Source: Goodfellowiella coeruleoviolacea (GTDB taxonomy: Bacteria; Actinomycetota; Actinomycetes; Mycobacteriales; Pseudonocardiaceae). Taken from it: DNA of 64,000 nucleotides. Below the pieces are notes generated by a model. That model worked only from the letters and a program-made list of their open reading frames with translations, made no database searches and had not been told where the DNA came from. Made by a program: the position numbers and the translations under genes. Shown piece after piece: positions 7,535-14,993 of the stretch (position 1 is its first letter; each line of letters begins with the position of its first letter). The stretch covers positions 21,100 through 85,099 of the forward strand of contig NZ_JAMTCK010000023.1 of NCBI RefSeq assembly GCF_024171785.1, given 5' to 3'.

Positions 7535-9457
7535 ATGACCACTAAGGGCCGCCTCGCTGGATTGTTGGCCGCTACTACTGGCGCTGTACTCTTCCTGGCC
7601 GCACCGGCCAGCGCACAGCCTTCCCCGATCAGCAGTACACAGCTATCCCAGGACAATTATGAGCCTGTTGCGGGCAAGTGGGTGTCCAACCGTTCTCTTG
7701 ACGGTGCTCGGATCGTTGACGGCAGTGACCTCCCCGGCGCCAGCATCGAGGGTCCTCAGGCCGGCACCAGCACGGACAGCGCCAAGCCGGTGGGCGCTGC
7801 CCAGTCCGCCCCGACCGGTCAGGTGAGTGGTGGGGCGACGACCAGCAAGCCAAAGCCGGCCGCGGGCAAGCCGGGTGCGAGCAAGCCAGCTGCGGGCAAG
7901 CCAGCTGCGGGCAAGCCGGCCGCGGGCAAGCCAGCTGCGGGCAAGCCGGGTGCGAGCAAGCCGGCCGCCGGAGAGACCTGCACCTGCGCCGAGAGCGCCG
8001 AGGCGGGTCACGTCAAGCCGGCTGTCGGCAAGCCGGTGACTCCGTTCGTCGCGGTTCCGCTGCCTGATTTCACCCCCTTTGTCGGCAGCCTTCTGGAGGC
8101 GGTGCACGGAACCGCGCACGGCACCCACGCGGGTACCGCTCACGGGCACGAGGGCGTCTCGGCCGGCAAGCCGGGTGAAGGCAAGCCGTCGGTGGGCAAG
8201 CCCTCGGTCGGCAAGCCGAGCGTGAGCGAGCCGAGCGTGGGTAAGCCGGGTGCGGGCAAGCCTTCGGAGGGCAAGCCGAGCGTGGGCAAGCCCTCGACCG
8301 GTAAGCCGAGCGTGAGCAAGCCCTCGGAGGGCAAGCCCTCAGCCGGCAAACCCGCTGCCGAGCAGCCCGGCGCGAACAAGCCCAGCACGGGCCACCCGTC
8401 AACCGGTTCCGACCACGCCAAGCCGGTGAGCGGGAAACCCGAGGGTGAGAAGCCGTCGAATGGTTCGGAGCACGGCAAGCCTGCGGGTGAGAAGCCCGAG
8501 CACGGTAAGCCTTCGGGTGAGAAGCCCTCGAATGGTTCGGAGCACGGTAAGCCGTCGAGTGAGAAGCCGGTTGGTGAGAAGCCGGAGCACGGTAAGCCGT
8601 CGGGTGGTTCTGAGCACGGTAAGCCGGTGGGTGAGAAGCCGTCGAATGGTTCGGAGCACGGCAAGCCTGCGGGTGAGAAGCCCGAGCATGGCAAGCCTTC
8701 GGGTGAGAAGCCTTCCGGTGAGAAGCCGGAGCACGGTAAGCCGTCGGGTGGTTCTGAGCACGGTAAGCCGGTGGGTGAGAAGCCGTCGAATGGTTCGGAG
8801 CACGGCAAGCCTGCGGGTGAGAAGCCCGAGCACGGCAAGCCCTCGGGTGACAAGCCTTCGGGTGAGAAGCCGTCGAATGGTTCGGAGCACGGCAAGCCTT
8901 CCGGCGAGAAGCCTTCCGGTGAGAAGCCGGAGCACGGTAAGCCGTCAGGTGGTTCTGAGCACGCCAAGCCGGTGGGTGAGAAGCCCTCGAATGGTTCGGA
9001 GCACGGCAAGCCCTCGGGTGACAAGCCTTCCGGTGAGAAGCCGGAGCAGGGTAAGCCGGTGAGCGGCAAGCCGGTGGCTGAGAAGCCCGTGAGCGGCAAG
9101 CCGGTGGCTGAGAAGCCGGTGGCTGAGAAGCCGGAGCACGGCAAGCCGTCGGGCGGTGCTGAGCACGCGAAGCCGGTGGGTGAGAAGCCCTCGAACGGTT
9201 CCGGTCACGGCAAGCCGGTGACTGGCAAGCCGGTTGGCGAGAAGCCCTCGAACGGTGCTGGTTCTGCCAAGCCGGACGGTGACGAGCCAGAGGGTGACGA
9301 GCCAGAGGGTGACAAGCCGGAAAGTGGGAAGCCGGAGCACGGCAAGCCGGGCCACGGCAAGGACTGGGTTGAGAACCTCGTCAGCACGTGGATCAACAGC
9401 CCGCACGGCGACGGCAACACCGTCCTGAGCATCGGACCGATCACGCACAACGACTGA
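7535..9457 (+). CDS. Large secreted Gly-Lys-Pro/Ser/Glu/His repeat protein
   Basis: A 640-residue protein with a Sec signal peptide (MTTKGRLAGLLAATTGAVLF ... APASA-QPS). After about 100 residues of ordinary sequence comes a KPAAGKPGASK array, a short Cys-containing segment (CTCAES, residues about 148-153) with VTPFVAVPLPDFTPFVG, then about 400 residues of repeats such as GEKPEHGKPSG and GEKPSNGSEHGKP. The last 35 residues (DWVENLVSTWINSPHGDGNT...) are non-repetitive. Lys, Pro, Gly and His dominate, so it should be extended and cationic, suited to binding wall polymers. No LPXTG anchor or membrane segment is seen. The ATG at 7535 is chosen for AAGGAG at 7520-7525. Function unknown. Confidence 0.8.
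   Translation: MTTKGRLAGLLAATTGAVLFLAAPASAQPSPISSTQLSQDNYEPVAGKWVSNRSLDGARIVDGSDLPGASIEGPQAGTSTDSAKPVGAAQSAPTGQVSGGATTSKPKPAAGKPGASKPAAGKPAAGKPAAGKPAAGKPGASKPAAGETCTCAESAEAGHVKPAVGKPVTPFVAVPLPDFTPFVGSLLEAVHGTAHGTHAGTAHGHEGVSAGKPGEGKPSVGKPSVGKPSVSEPSVGKPGAGKPSEGKPSVGKPSTGKPSVSKPSEGKPSAGKPAAEQPGANKPSTGHPSTGSDHAKPVSGKPEGEKPSNGSEHGKPAGEKPEHGKPSGEKPSNGSEHGKPSSEKPVGEKPEHGKPSGGSEHGKPVGEKPSNGSEHGKPAGEKPEHGKPSGEKPSGEKPEHGKPSGGSEHGKPVGEKPSNGSEHGKPAGEKPEHGKPSGDKPSGEKPSNGSEHGKPSGEKPSGEKPEHGKPSGGSEHAKPVGEKPSNGSEHGKPSGDKPSGEKPEQGKPVSGKPVAEKPVSGKPVAEKPVAEKPEHGKPSGGAEHAKPVGEKPSNGSGHGKPVTGKPVGEKPSNGAGSAKPDGDEPEGDEPEGDKPESGKPEHGKPGHGKDWVENLVSTWINSPHGDGNTVLSIGPITHND
8576..8863 (+). repeat. 144-bp (48-codon) internal direct repeat
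   Basis: Within the repeat protein, the segment from 8576 recurs from 8720 with only a few base changes over about 120 bases. The period of 144 bp equals 48 codons. Shorter related units (24-36 bp) fill most of 8150-9350. Such near-identical DNA copies indicate recent expansion or frequent recombination, so length should differ between strains. Confidence 0.8.
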
Positions 9458-9478
9458 TCCCCGCTGCTGTGACACACG

Positions 9479-9511
9479 CGTGGGTGCTGGCGAACACTGC
9501 CAGCACCCACG
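9479..9511. terminator. Bidirectional transcription terminator hairpin
   Basis: GTGGGTGCTGGC (9480-9491) and GCCAGCACCCAC (9499-9510) form a perfect 12-bp stem, extendable by one pair, around a 7-base loop; TTGGTTTCTG follows. It lies between the stops of the repeat protein (+) and the second LCP gene (-), and suits termination from either side. Confidence 0.85.
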
Positions 9512-9540
9512 TTGGTTTCTGTCGTGCTACCGGGGGGCGA

Positions 9541-11154
9541 TCAGTTGACGCAGCGGGTGCCGTCCGCGGTGAGCGGCGGGGTGTCGGTGGCGCTGGTCTG
9601 GTCGTTGCCCGTGCCGGCTGGTGGGTTCACCCCGGTGGTGTCGGCGGGCGCGCGGAGTCCGGCCGCGAAGTTCTGGACGTCCAGACCGGCGAAGTCGCTG
9701 CCGAGCACGACCCGCACCTGGCCGCTGGGCAGGCTCGGGTCCTCGGCCACCGGCACCTTCCCGGGCAGGGCAGCGGCCACCCGTTCCGCGTTGGCCTGCT
9801 CACCGGGTGGGAACTGCACGACCGTGGTCTGGGTCGGCTCACCGCTGTCCGGGACACCCGGGCTGAAGCTCTTGGCCGTCAGCGAGTCCAGCACCCGCCT
9901 GGCCAGGTTCTCCACGCCCGCGGAGTTGCGGGTGTTGACGGTGATCGCGGAGTTGGGCACCTCGGTGCCGTGGTCACCGGAGGCTGGAGCGGTGTTGCTG
10001 TTGGACGGAGCGGTGGGGTCCTTCACCAGGTTGGTGATGAAGTCCTTCACCTCGTCGGTGTTGATGGAGAGCACGTTGCCGTCCGCGGTGTCCCTGGGCG
10101 GGCCCACCGGGATGGTCTGGAACTGGATGTTGCCCCCGACCAGGCCCTGCATCTGCTCGGCGAAGGTGAAGACGTTCCACCCCTCGCTGAGGATCACCGA
10201 CTTCTGGATGGCGGTGACCAACTCGCCGAGCTTGCTGGGGTTGGCCAGCGTGCCGGCGGAGAGGACCTTGTTGGCCAGCGCGCCGATGAACACCTGCTGG
10301 CGGACGATCCGGTCCAGGTCGCTGTGCGGCAGGTTGTCCCGCTGCCGCACGAACGCCAGTGCCTGGGCGCCCTCGATGGTCTGCCGGCCCGCCTGGAAGT
10401 TGGCCCCGGACTTGGGGTCGCTGGTCGGCGCGGCCAGGCAGACCTCGACACCACCGATGACCTTGGTGATCTCGTAGAAGCTGGCCAGGTTGACCTCGGC
10501 GTACCGGTCGATGGTGACCGAGCCGCCGGACAGCTGCTCGATGGTCTTGATCAGGGTCTTCCGACCCTCGGTCGCGGCCAGGTCGTTGATCTGCTTCTGG
10601 TCGGACATGCCCTGGTTGGCCAGGTCCCTGGCGGTGGTGTTGCGCTGCCGGGCGAACGCCGAGTTGAGCTTGTGCTTGCCGAACCCGTTGGCGATCTGCA
10701 CGTAGGAGTCGCGCGGGAACGAGATGGCCACGGCCCTGGTGCCGTCGACCGGGATGTGCACCAGGATCATCGTGTCGGTGTTCTGCTCGCCCTCGTACTT
10801 GCCGGCGTGCAGCATGTCCAGCACCTCGCGGGGCAGCGGGTTGCCCTGCGCGTCGGTCCGACTGTCCACACCGACCAACAGGATGTCGACCGCACCGTCC
10901 AACGGCTTGGGCCGGTTGGCCACGGTCTGCTCGATCACGTTGGTGGTGACCATGTGCTCGTCCAGGTCGCGCGCGGCGTCCCAGCCGTAGTAGCTGACCG
11001 CGAGCACGCTCACGGACACCAGTGCGACGACCGTCTGTCCAAATCGCAGTACGACGCGGGCCACGATTCCCCGCCTGCCCCGCCGGCTGGCTGGTAACGC
11101 GGGCCTGTCACCTGATCCGAAATCCCCCAGATCCACGGGCGGACTGTCGTCCAC
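9541..11154 (-). CDS. LCP family cell-wall ligase with LytR C-terminal domain
   Basis: A 537-residue paralogue of the LCP protein at 5476-6813. A cytosolic acidic/basic N-terminus is followed by a membrane helix at about 33-53, the LCP domain from about residue 90 (DILLVGVDSRTDAQGNPLP ... SFPRDSYVQI ... FVRQRDNLPHSDLDRI), a Ser/Thr-rich linker, and a LytR_C domain (ITVNTRNSAGVENLARRVL ... VRVVLGSDFAG). It should attach glycopolymers to peptidoglycan outside the membrane. The open frame extends to 11361, but the GTG at 11154 has GGAGGAG at ideal spacing and removes overlap with divergent rmlB, so I use it. The closely similar TDxxGNPLP and FVRQR blocks show that the two LCP genes share recent ancestry. 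Confidence 0.92.
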   Translation of the reverse strand: MDDSPPVDLGDFGSGDRPALPASRRGRRGIVARVVLRFGQTVVALVSVSVLAVSYYGWDAARDLDEHMVTTNVIEQTVANRPKPLDGAVDILLVGVDSRTDAQGNPLPREVLDMLHAGKYEGEQNTDTMILVHIPVDGTRAVAISFPRDSYVQIANGFGKHKLNSAFARQRNTTARDLANQGMSDQKQINDLAATEGRKTLIKTIEQLSGGSVTIDRYAEVNLASFYEITKVIGGVEVCLAAPTSDPKSGANFQAGRQTIEGAQALAFVRQRDNLPHSDLDRIVRQQVFIGALANKVLSAGTLANPSKLGELVTAIQKSVILSEGWNVFTFAEQMQGLVGGNIQFQTIPVGPPRDTADGNVLSINTDEVKDFITNLVKDPTAPSNSNTAPASGDHGTEVPNSAITVNTRNSAGVENLARRVLDSLTAKSFSPGVPDSGEPTQTTVVQFPPGEQANAERVAAALPGKVPVAEDPSLPSGQVRVVLGSDFAGLDVQNFAAGLRAPADTTGVNPPAGTGNDQTSATDTPPLTADGTRCVN

Positions 11155-11400
11155 TGCCGCTCCTCCCGGACGCGCTGATGAGGCACCTCTGGCCGCCGCT
11201 TCCATCGACCCGATGAGTCGGCCCGCCGACGTGGCCAATCCCGGACAGCGTAATCGTGCCCGCGTTGCGTGCTTGTGTGTTGTCCCACTTAAAAGACGCG
11301 GACGGGGCGTGAGGAGGTTGCCGGGGGCATGACAGACTCGGTGCGGAACACGGCGAACCAACGCGGGGCAGTTGAGTCGGACCGGTCGGAGGACAGTCGC

Positions 11401-12393
11401 ATGCGGGTGCTGGTAACGGGTGGAGCCGGGTTCATCGGTTCACACTACGTGCGGGAACTGGTGGGAAACGGTTACTCCGAGTACGCGGGGTCCGAGGTGG
11501 TCGTGCTGGACAAGCTGACCTACGCCGGCAACCGGGCCAACCTCGCGCCCGTCGAGGACAGCCCCCGGCTGCGGTTCGTGGAGGGTGACATCCGGGACGC
11601 CAGCCTGGTCGAGCAGGTGATGGCCGGGGTCGACGTGGTCGTCCACTTCGCGGCCGAGTCGCACGTCGACCGGTCCATCCTGGGCGCCGCCGACTTCGTG
11701 TCGACCAACGTGGTGGGCACGCAGACGCTGCTGCAGGCCGCGCTGGACGCCGGAGTGGGCAAGTTCGTGCACGTGTCCACCGACGAGGTGTACGGCTCGA
11801 TCGAGCAGGGCTCGTGGCCCGAGGATCACCCGTTGCGGCCGAACTCGCCGTACTCGGCGTCCAAGGCGTCCTCGGACCTGCTGGCGCTGGCCTACCACCG
11901 CACCCACGGCCTGCCGGTGTGCGTGACCCGCTGCTCCAACAACTACGGGCCGTACCAGTTCCCGGAGAAGGTCATCCCGCTGTTCGTGACCAACCTGCTG
12001 GACGGCAGGAAGGTCCCGCTCTACGGCGACGGCCTGAACGTGCGGGACTGGCTGCACGTGGCCGACCACTGCCGGGGGATCCAGCTGGTCGCGGAGCGTG
12101 GTCGTCCGGGCGAGATCTACAACATCGGCGGTGGCACCGAACTGACCAACCGGGAGCTGACCGAGCGGCTGCTCGCCGCGACCGGCGCGGACTGGTCCAT
12201 GGTGGAGCCGGTGGCCGACCGCAAGGGCCACGACCGCCGCTACTCGGTGGACATCACCAAGATCAGCACCGAGCTGGGTTACCGCCCGCAGGTCCCGTTC
12301 GAGGAGGGCCTGGCCGGGACCGTGGCCTGGTACCGGGACAACCGGCAGTGGTGGGAGCCGCTCAGGCAGCGGGCCGCCCTGGTGACCGGCTGA
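11401..12393 (+). CDS. rmlB: dTDP-glucose 4,6-dehydratase
   Basis: Second enzyme of dTDP-L-rhamnose synthesis; an NAD-dependent extended short-chain dehydrogenase of 330 residues from this start. It shows the GGAGFIGS nucleotide-binding loop at the N-terminus, HFAAESHVDRS, STDEVYGS, the catalytic YSASK (Tyr-xxx-Lys), NNYGPYQFPEKVIPLF and the RDWLHVADHC block. The frame is open from an ATG at 11329 with its own AGGAGG, adding 24 poorly conserved residues; I prefer the ATG at 11401 because GGAGG lies seven bases upstream and family members begin MRVLVTGGAGF. rmlD follows 22 bp later; rmlA and rmlC are not in this window. Confidence 0.95.
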   Translation: MRVLVTGGAGFIGSHYVRELVGNGYSEYAGSEVVVLDKLTYAGNRANLAPVEDSPRLRFVEGDIRDASLVEQVMAGVDVVVHFAAESHVDRSILGAADFVSTNVVGTQTLLQAALDAGVGKFVHVSTDEVYGSIEQGSWPEDHPLRPNSPYSASKASSDLLALAYHRTHGLPVCVTRCSNNYGPYQFPEKVIPLFVTNLLDGRKVPLYGDGLNVRDWLHVADHCRGIQLVAERGRPGEIYNIGGGTELTNRELTERLLAATGADWSMVEPVADRKGHDRRYSVDITKISTELGYRPQVPFEEGLAGTVAWYRDNRQWWEPLRQRAALVTG

Positions 12394-12415
12394 GGCGACA
12401 GAAGACCGGGGAGAC

Positions 12416-13342
12416 GTGGTGGACACGGCTGGACTGGCGCTGCTCGTGCCCGGCGGACGCGGGCAGTTGGGCAGCGACCTGGCCGCGGCGGCCGGTGGCG
12501 CGGACCTGGTGCACGCGCCCGGCTCGGCGGAACTCGACATCACCGACGCGCAGGCGGTGGCCGACGCGGTCGCCGCGTTGGCGGCCGCCGCCCGGGACGA
12601 GCAACTGCGACCGGTGGTGATCAACGCGGCCGCCTACACCGCGGTGGACGCGGCCGAGTCCGATGTGGACGCGGCGTTCGCGGTCAACGCCGAGGGGCCG
12701 GCGCTGCTGGCCCGCGCCTGCGCGGCCGAGGGCGTGCCGCTGCTGCACGTGTCCACCGACTACGTCTTCCCCGGCACGGCGGAGCGGCCCTACGAGCCCA
12801 CCGATCCGACCGGCCCGGACACCGTGTACGGGCGCAGCAAGCTCGCCGGTGAACAGGCGGTGCTGGCTGGCACGGCGGCGTCCTGGGTGGTGCGCACCGC
12901 GTGGGTGTACGGCGCGCGGGGCGGCAACTTCGTGAAGACCATGGCGCGCCTGGAACGGGAGCGCGACCAACTGTCCGTTGTGGACGACCAATGTGGATCG
13001 CCGACGTGGTCGGCGGACCTGGCCGCCGGCCTGCTGGAGCTGACCGGGCTCATCGCCTCCGGGCGCGGCCCGGCGCGGCGGGTGCTGCACTGCACCGGCG
13101 GCGGCCAGACCACCTGGTGCGGGTTCGCCCGCGCGGTGTTCGAGGAACTCGGTGCCGACCCCGGGCGGGTGCGGCCGTGCGCCACCGAGGACTTCCCCCG
13201 GCCGGCGCCGCGTCCGGCCTACTCGGTGCTCTCGCCGGCGGCCTGGCAGGCGGCCGGCCTGACCCCGCTGCGGCCGTGGCGGCAGGCCCTGGCCGCCGCG
13301 TTCACCAGCCACGGTGACGTGCTGCGGGGCGCCGCGGGGTGA
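12416..13342 (+). CDS. rmlD: dTDP-4-dehydrorhamnose reductase
   Basis: Final enzyme of dTDP-L-rhamnose synthesis, reducing dTDP-4-keto-rhamnose with NAD(P)H. 308 residues. Seen are LVPGGRGQLGSDL (nucleotide loop), VINAAAYTAVDAAESD, HVSTDYVFPGT, the catalytic YGRSKLAGE (Tyr/Lys), RTAWVYG and VDDQCGSPTW, all diagnostic for RmlD. The start is one of two tandem GTG codons at 12416 or 12419 with GGGGAG a few bases before. It is co-directional with rmlB and should be co-transcribed. The gene ends in a repeat-rich convergent gap. Confidence 0.95.
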   Translation: MVDTAGLALLVPGGRGQLGSDLAAAAGGADLVHAPGSAELDITDAQAVADAVAALAAAARDEQLRPVVINAAAYTAVDAAESDVDAAFAVNAEGPALLARACAAEGVPLLHVSTDYVFPGTAERPYEPTDPTGPDTVYGRSKLAGEQAVLAGTAASWVVRTAWVYGARGGNFVKTMARLERERDQLSVVDDQCGSPTWSADLAAGLLELTGLIASGRGPARRVLHCTGGGQTTWCGFARAVFEELGADPGRVRPCATEDFPRPAPRPAYSVLSPAAWQAAGLTPLRPWRQALAAAFTSHGDVLRGAAG

Positions 13343-13495
13343 CCGTGTTCAGCTGGTGAACAGCCACCGGTGCGCGACGGGCCCGGCCGCGGCGGGCGGT
13401 GCCGGCGCCTCGGCGGGGGCAACGCGGGTGACGACCCGGTGACCCGGTACGGGTCTGCACCCGAATGTCGTAATCCTGAGCCGGCTGAGCCAGGA

Positions 13496-13605
13496 GTTAT
13501 CCACAGCGTGGTGAGTTGTCCACAGGCCTGATCGGTGTGCTGGGCTTCGCCGGGGGTGGTGGGTAGGCTGGTCCAGGGGACGCCCCCCTGGGAGGGCGGG
13601 GGTGC
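13496..13605 (-). repeat. 110-bp intergenic element with hairpin and paired DnaA boxes, copy 2
   Basis: Reverse-strand copy. On the plus strand GTTATCCACA (13496-13505) and GTTGTCCACA (13515-13524) are followed by exactly 36 unconserved bases and then GGGTAGGCTGGTCC (from 13561) and the hairpin CCAGGGG-ACGCC-CCCCTGG (about 13573-13591). Compared with copy 1, the outer left block aligns without gaps over about 45 bases. It lies between rmlD (+) and a glycosyltransferase (-), again a convergent gap. Apart from this and the 21-bp repeat below, the 565-base gap 13343-13907 shows no gene. Confidence 0.85.
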
Positions 13606-13846
13606 GCCTGGGGCGGTCAATGTGGAGTTTGCCCCGGCTGGACCCCGGGTGAGTTGGGTGGACGTGTTCCTGGCGGGGGCGCCACGCCGCGGTTCCCGGC
13701 ATCCGCCGTTCTGCTCGCGGTGATCAAAGCCCGTCTCCTGACCGCCACCGACCGGCGCACGGGCTGCGCCGGCTCACCGAGTCTCCTGGCCCTGATCAGC
13801 GCGTCACCCGTCTCCGGTCTCGATCCCCCGGTCCCGGTCCCCCGCG

Positions 13847-13907
13847 CGGCGGTCACCGGTCCCCGGGCGGCGGTCACCGGTCCCCGGGCGGCGGTCACCG
13901 GTCCCCG
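13847..13907. repeat. 21-bp tandem repeat, three copies
   Basis: Units CGGCGGTCACCGGTCCCCGGG begin at 13847, 13868 and 13889, the last truncated, ending at the stop codon of the minus-strand glycosyltransferase. This is another short minisatellite in a convergent gap, unrelated in sequence to the others. Confidence 0.8.
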
Positions 13908-14993
13908 TCACCGGGCGGCGGCGCGGCGGTAGGCGGCGATGGTGGTCTCGGCGCAGCGCAGCCAGGTGAACTCGGCGGCGTGCGAGCGGCGCGCGGCCTT
14001 GTCCTGGAAGGACGGCTCGGTCTCCACGCCCCGCACCAGCGCGGCGGACAACGCGTCCACGTCCCCGACCGGAACGTGGATGGCGTGGCCGCCGGCCACC
14101 TCGCGCAGCGCGGGCACGTCCGAGCACACCACGGTCACGTGGCAGGCCAGCGCCTCCAGCACGGGCAGGCCGAACCCCTCGTCGCGGGACGGCAGCACCA
14201 GCGCGGCGGCCCCGGCCACCACGCTGCGCAGGTCCACATCGGACAGGTAGCCGGTGCGCAGCACCCGCTCGTCCCGGCTGGGCTGGCCCGGGCCGACCAG
14301 CACCAGCGGCGGCAGCTCCGGCGCTGCCGCGTGCGCGCGCAGCAGGTTCGGCAGGCCCTTGCGCGGGCCGTTGTCCCCCACGTACAGCAGGTACTCGTGG
14401 GGCAGGCCCAGCCGGCGGCGCAGCGGCTCGGCGGGCGGGCGCGCCGCGAACCACGCCGGGTCGACGCCGAGCGGGGTCACCACCACCCGGTCCTCGGGCA
14501 CGCCGAGCCGGTCGACCACCACGTCGGCCACGGCCCTGGTGGGTGTGCACACCACCGCGGCCCGCTTGGCCGAGCGGCGCACCAGCGCGGGCAGTTCCCG
14601 CTCCTGCGCGGGCAACTCGTCCGGGGCGTCCAAGAAGGCCAGGTCGTGCACGGTCACCACGCCACCGGCCCGGAGTGCCGGCGGCAGCACGAAGTTGGTG
14701 GCGTGCACCACATCGGCCAGCCCGGCCAGGAACTCCACCGGTGGGAACGCCGCGCGCAGCCAGCAGCGGCGCAGCAGCCGGGCCGACGCGGGCAGGCCCC
14801 GGGCGCGCACCTCGTGCGGCAGCACAGACCGCAGTTCCCGCCAGCCGCGGATGGTGAACGCCACCGCGCGCACGTCCACCTCGGGGGTGGACGCCAGTTC
14901 CTCGGCCAGCGCCGCGGTGTAGCGGCCGATGCCGGTGCGGTGTCCCAGCAGCGGGGTGCCGTCCAGCAGCACCCGCAGTCGCCGGCTAGCCAC
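13908..14993 (-). CDS. Glycosyltransferase family 4 protein
   Basis: A 361-residue GT-B fold enzyme. An N-terminal acceptor-binding half begins LRVLLDGTPLLGHRTGIGRYT, a pattern of mannosyl- and rhamnosyltransferases of this family. A C-terminal nucleotide-sugar half contains YVGDNGPRKGLPNLL and the E-x7-E motif in DEGFGLPVLEAL. It should transfer a sugar retaining configuration at the inner face of the membrane onto a lipid-linked oligosaccharide. Its start overlaps the end of the upstream two-domain glycosyltransferase by 8 bp, so the two are translationally coupled. Donor sugar unknown; rhamnose or mannose is likely from context. Confidence 0.88.
   Translation of the reverse strand: MASRRLRVLLDGTPLLGHRTGIGRYTAALAEELASTPEVDVRAVAFTIRGWRELRSVLPHEVRARGLPASARLLRRCWLRAAFPPVEFLAGLADVVHATNFVLPPALRAGGVVTVHDLAFLDAPDELPAQERELPALVRRSAKRAAVVCTPTRAVADVVVDRLGVPEDRVVVTPLGVDPAWFAARPPAEPLRRRLGLPHEYLLYVGDNGPRKGLPNLLRAHAAAPELPPLVLVGPGQPSRDERVLRTGYLSDVDLRSVVAGAAALVLPSRDEGFGLPVLEALACHVTVVCSDVPALREVAGGHAIHVPVGDVDALSAALVRGVETEPSFQDKAARRSHAAEFTWLRCAETTIAAYRRAAAR

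Noticed and set aside
13496..13524. Perfect DnaA boxes as a chromosomal origin
   Set aside because: Only two boxes per site, no AT-rich unwinding region and no dnaA, dnaN or gyrB nearby; three dispersed copies point to a repeat element, not oriC.
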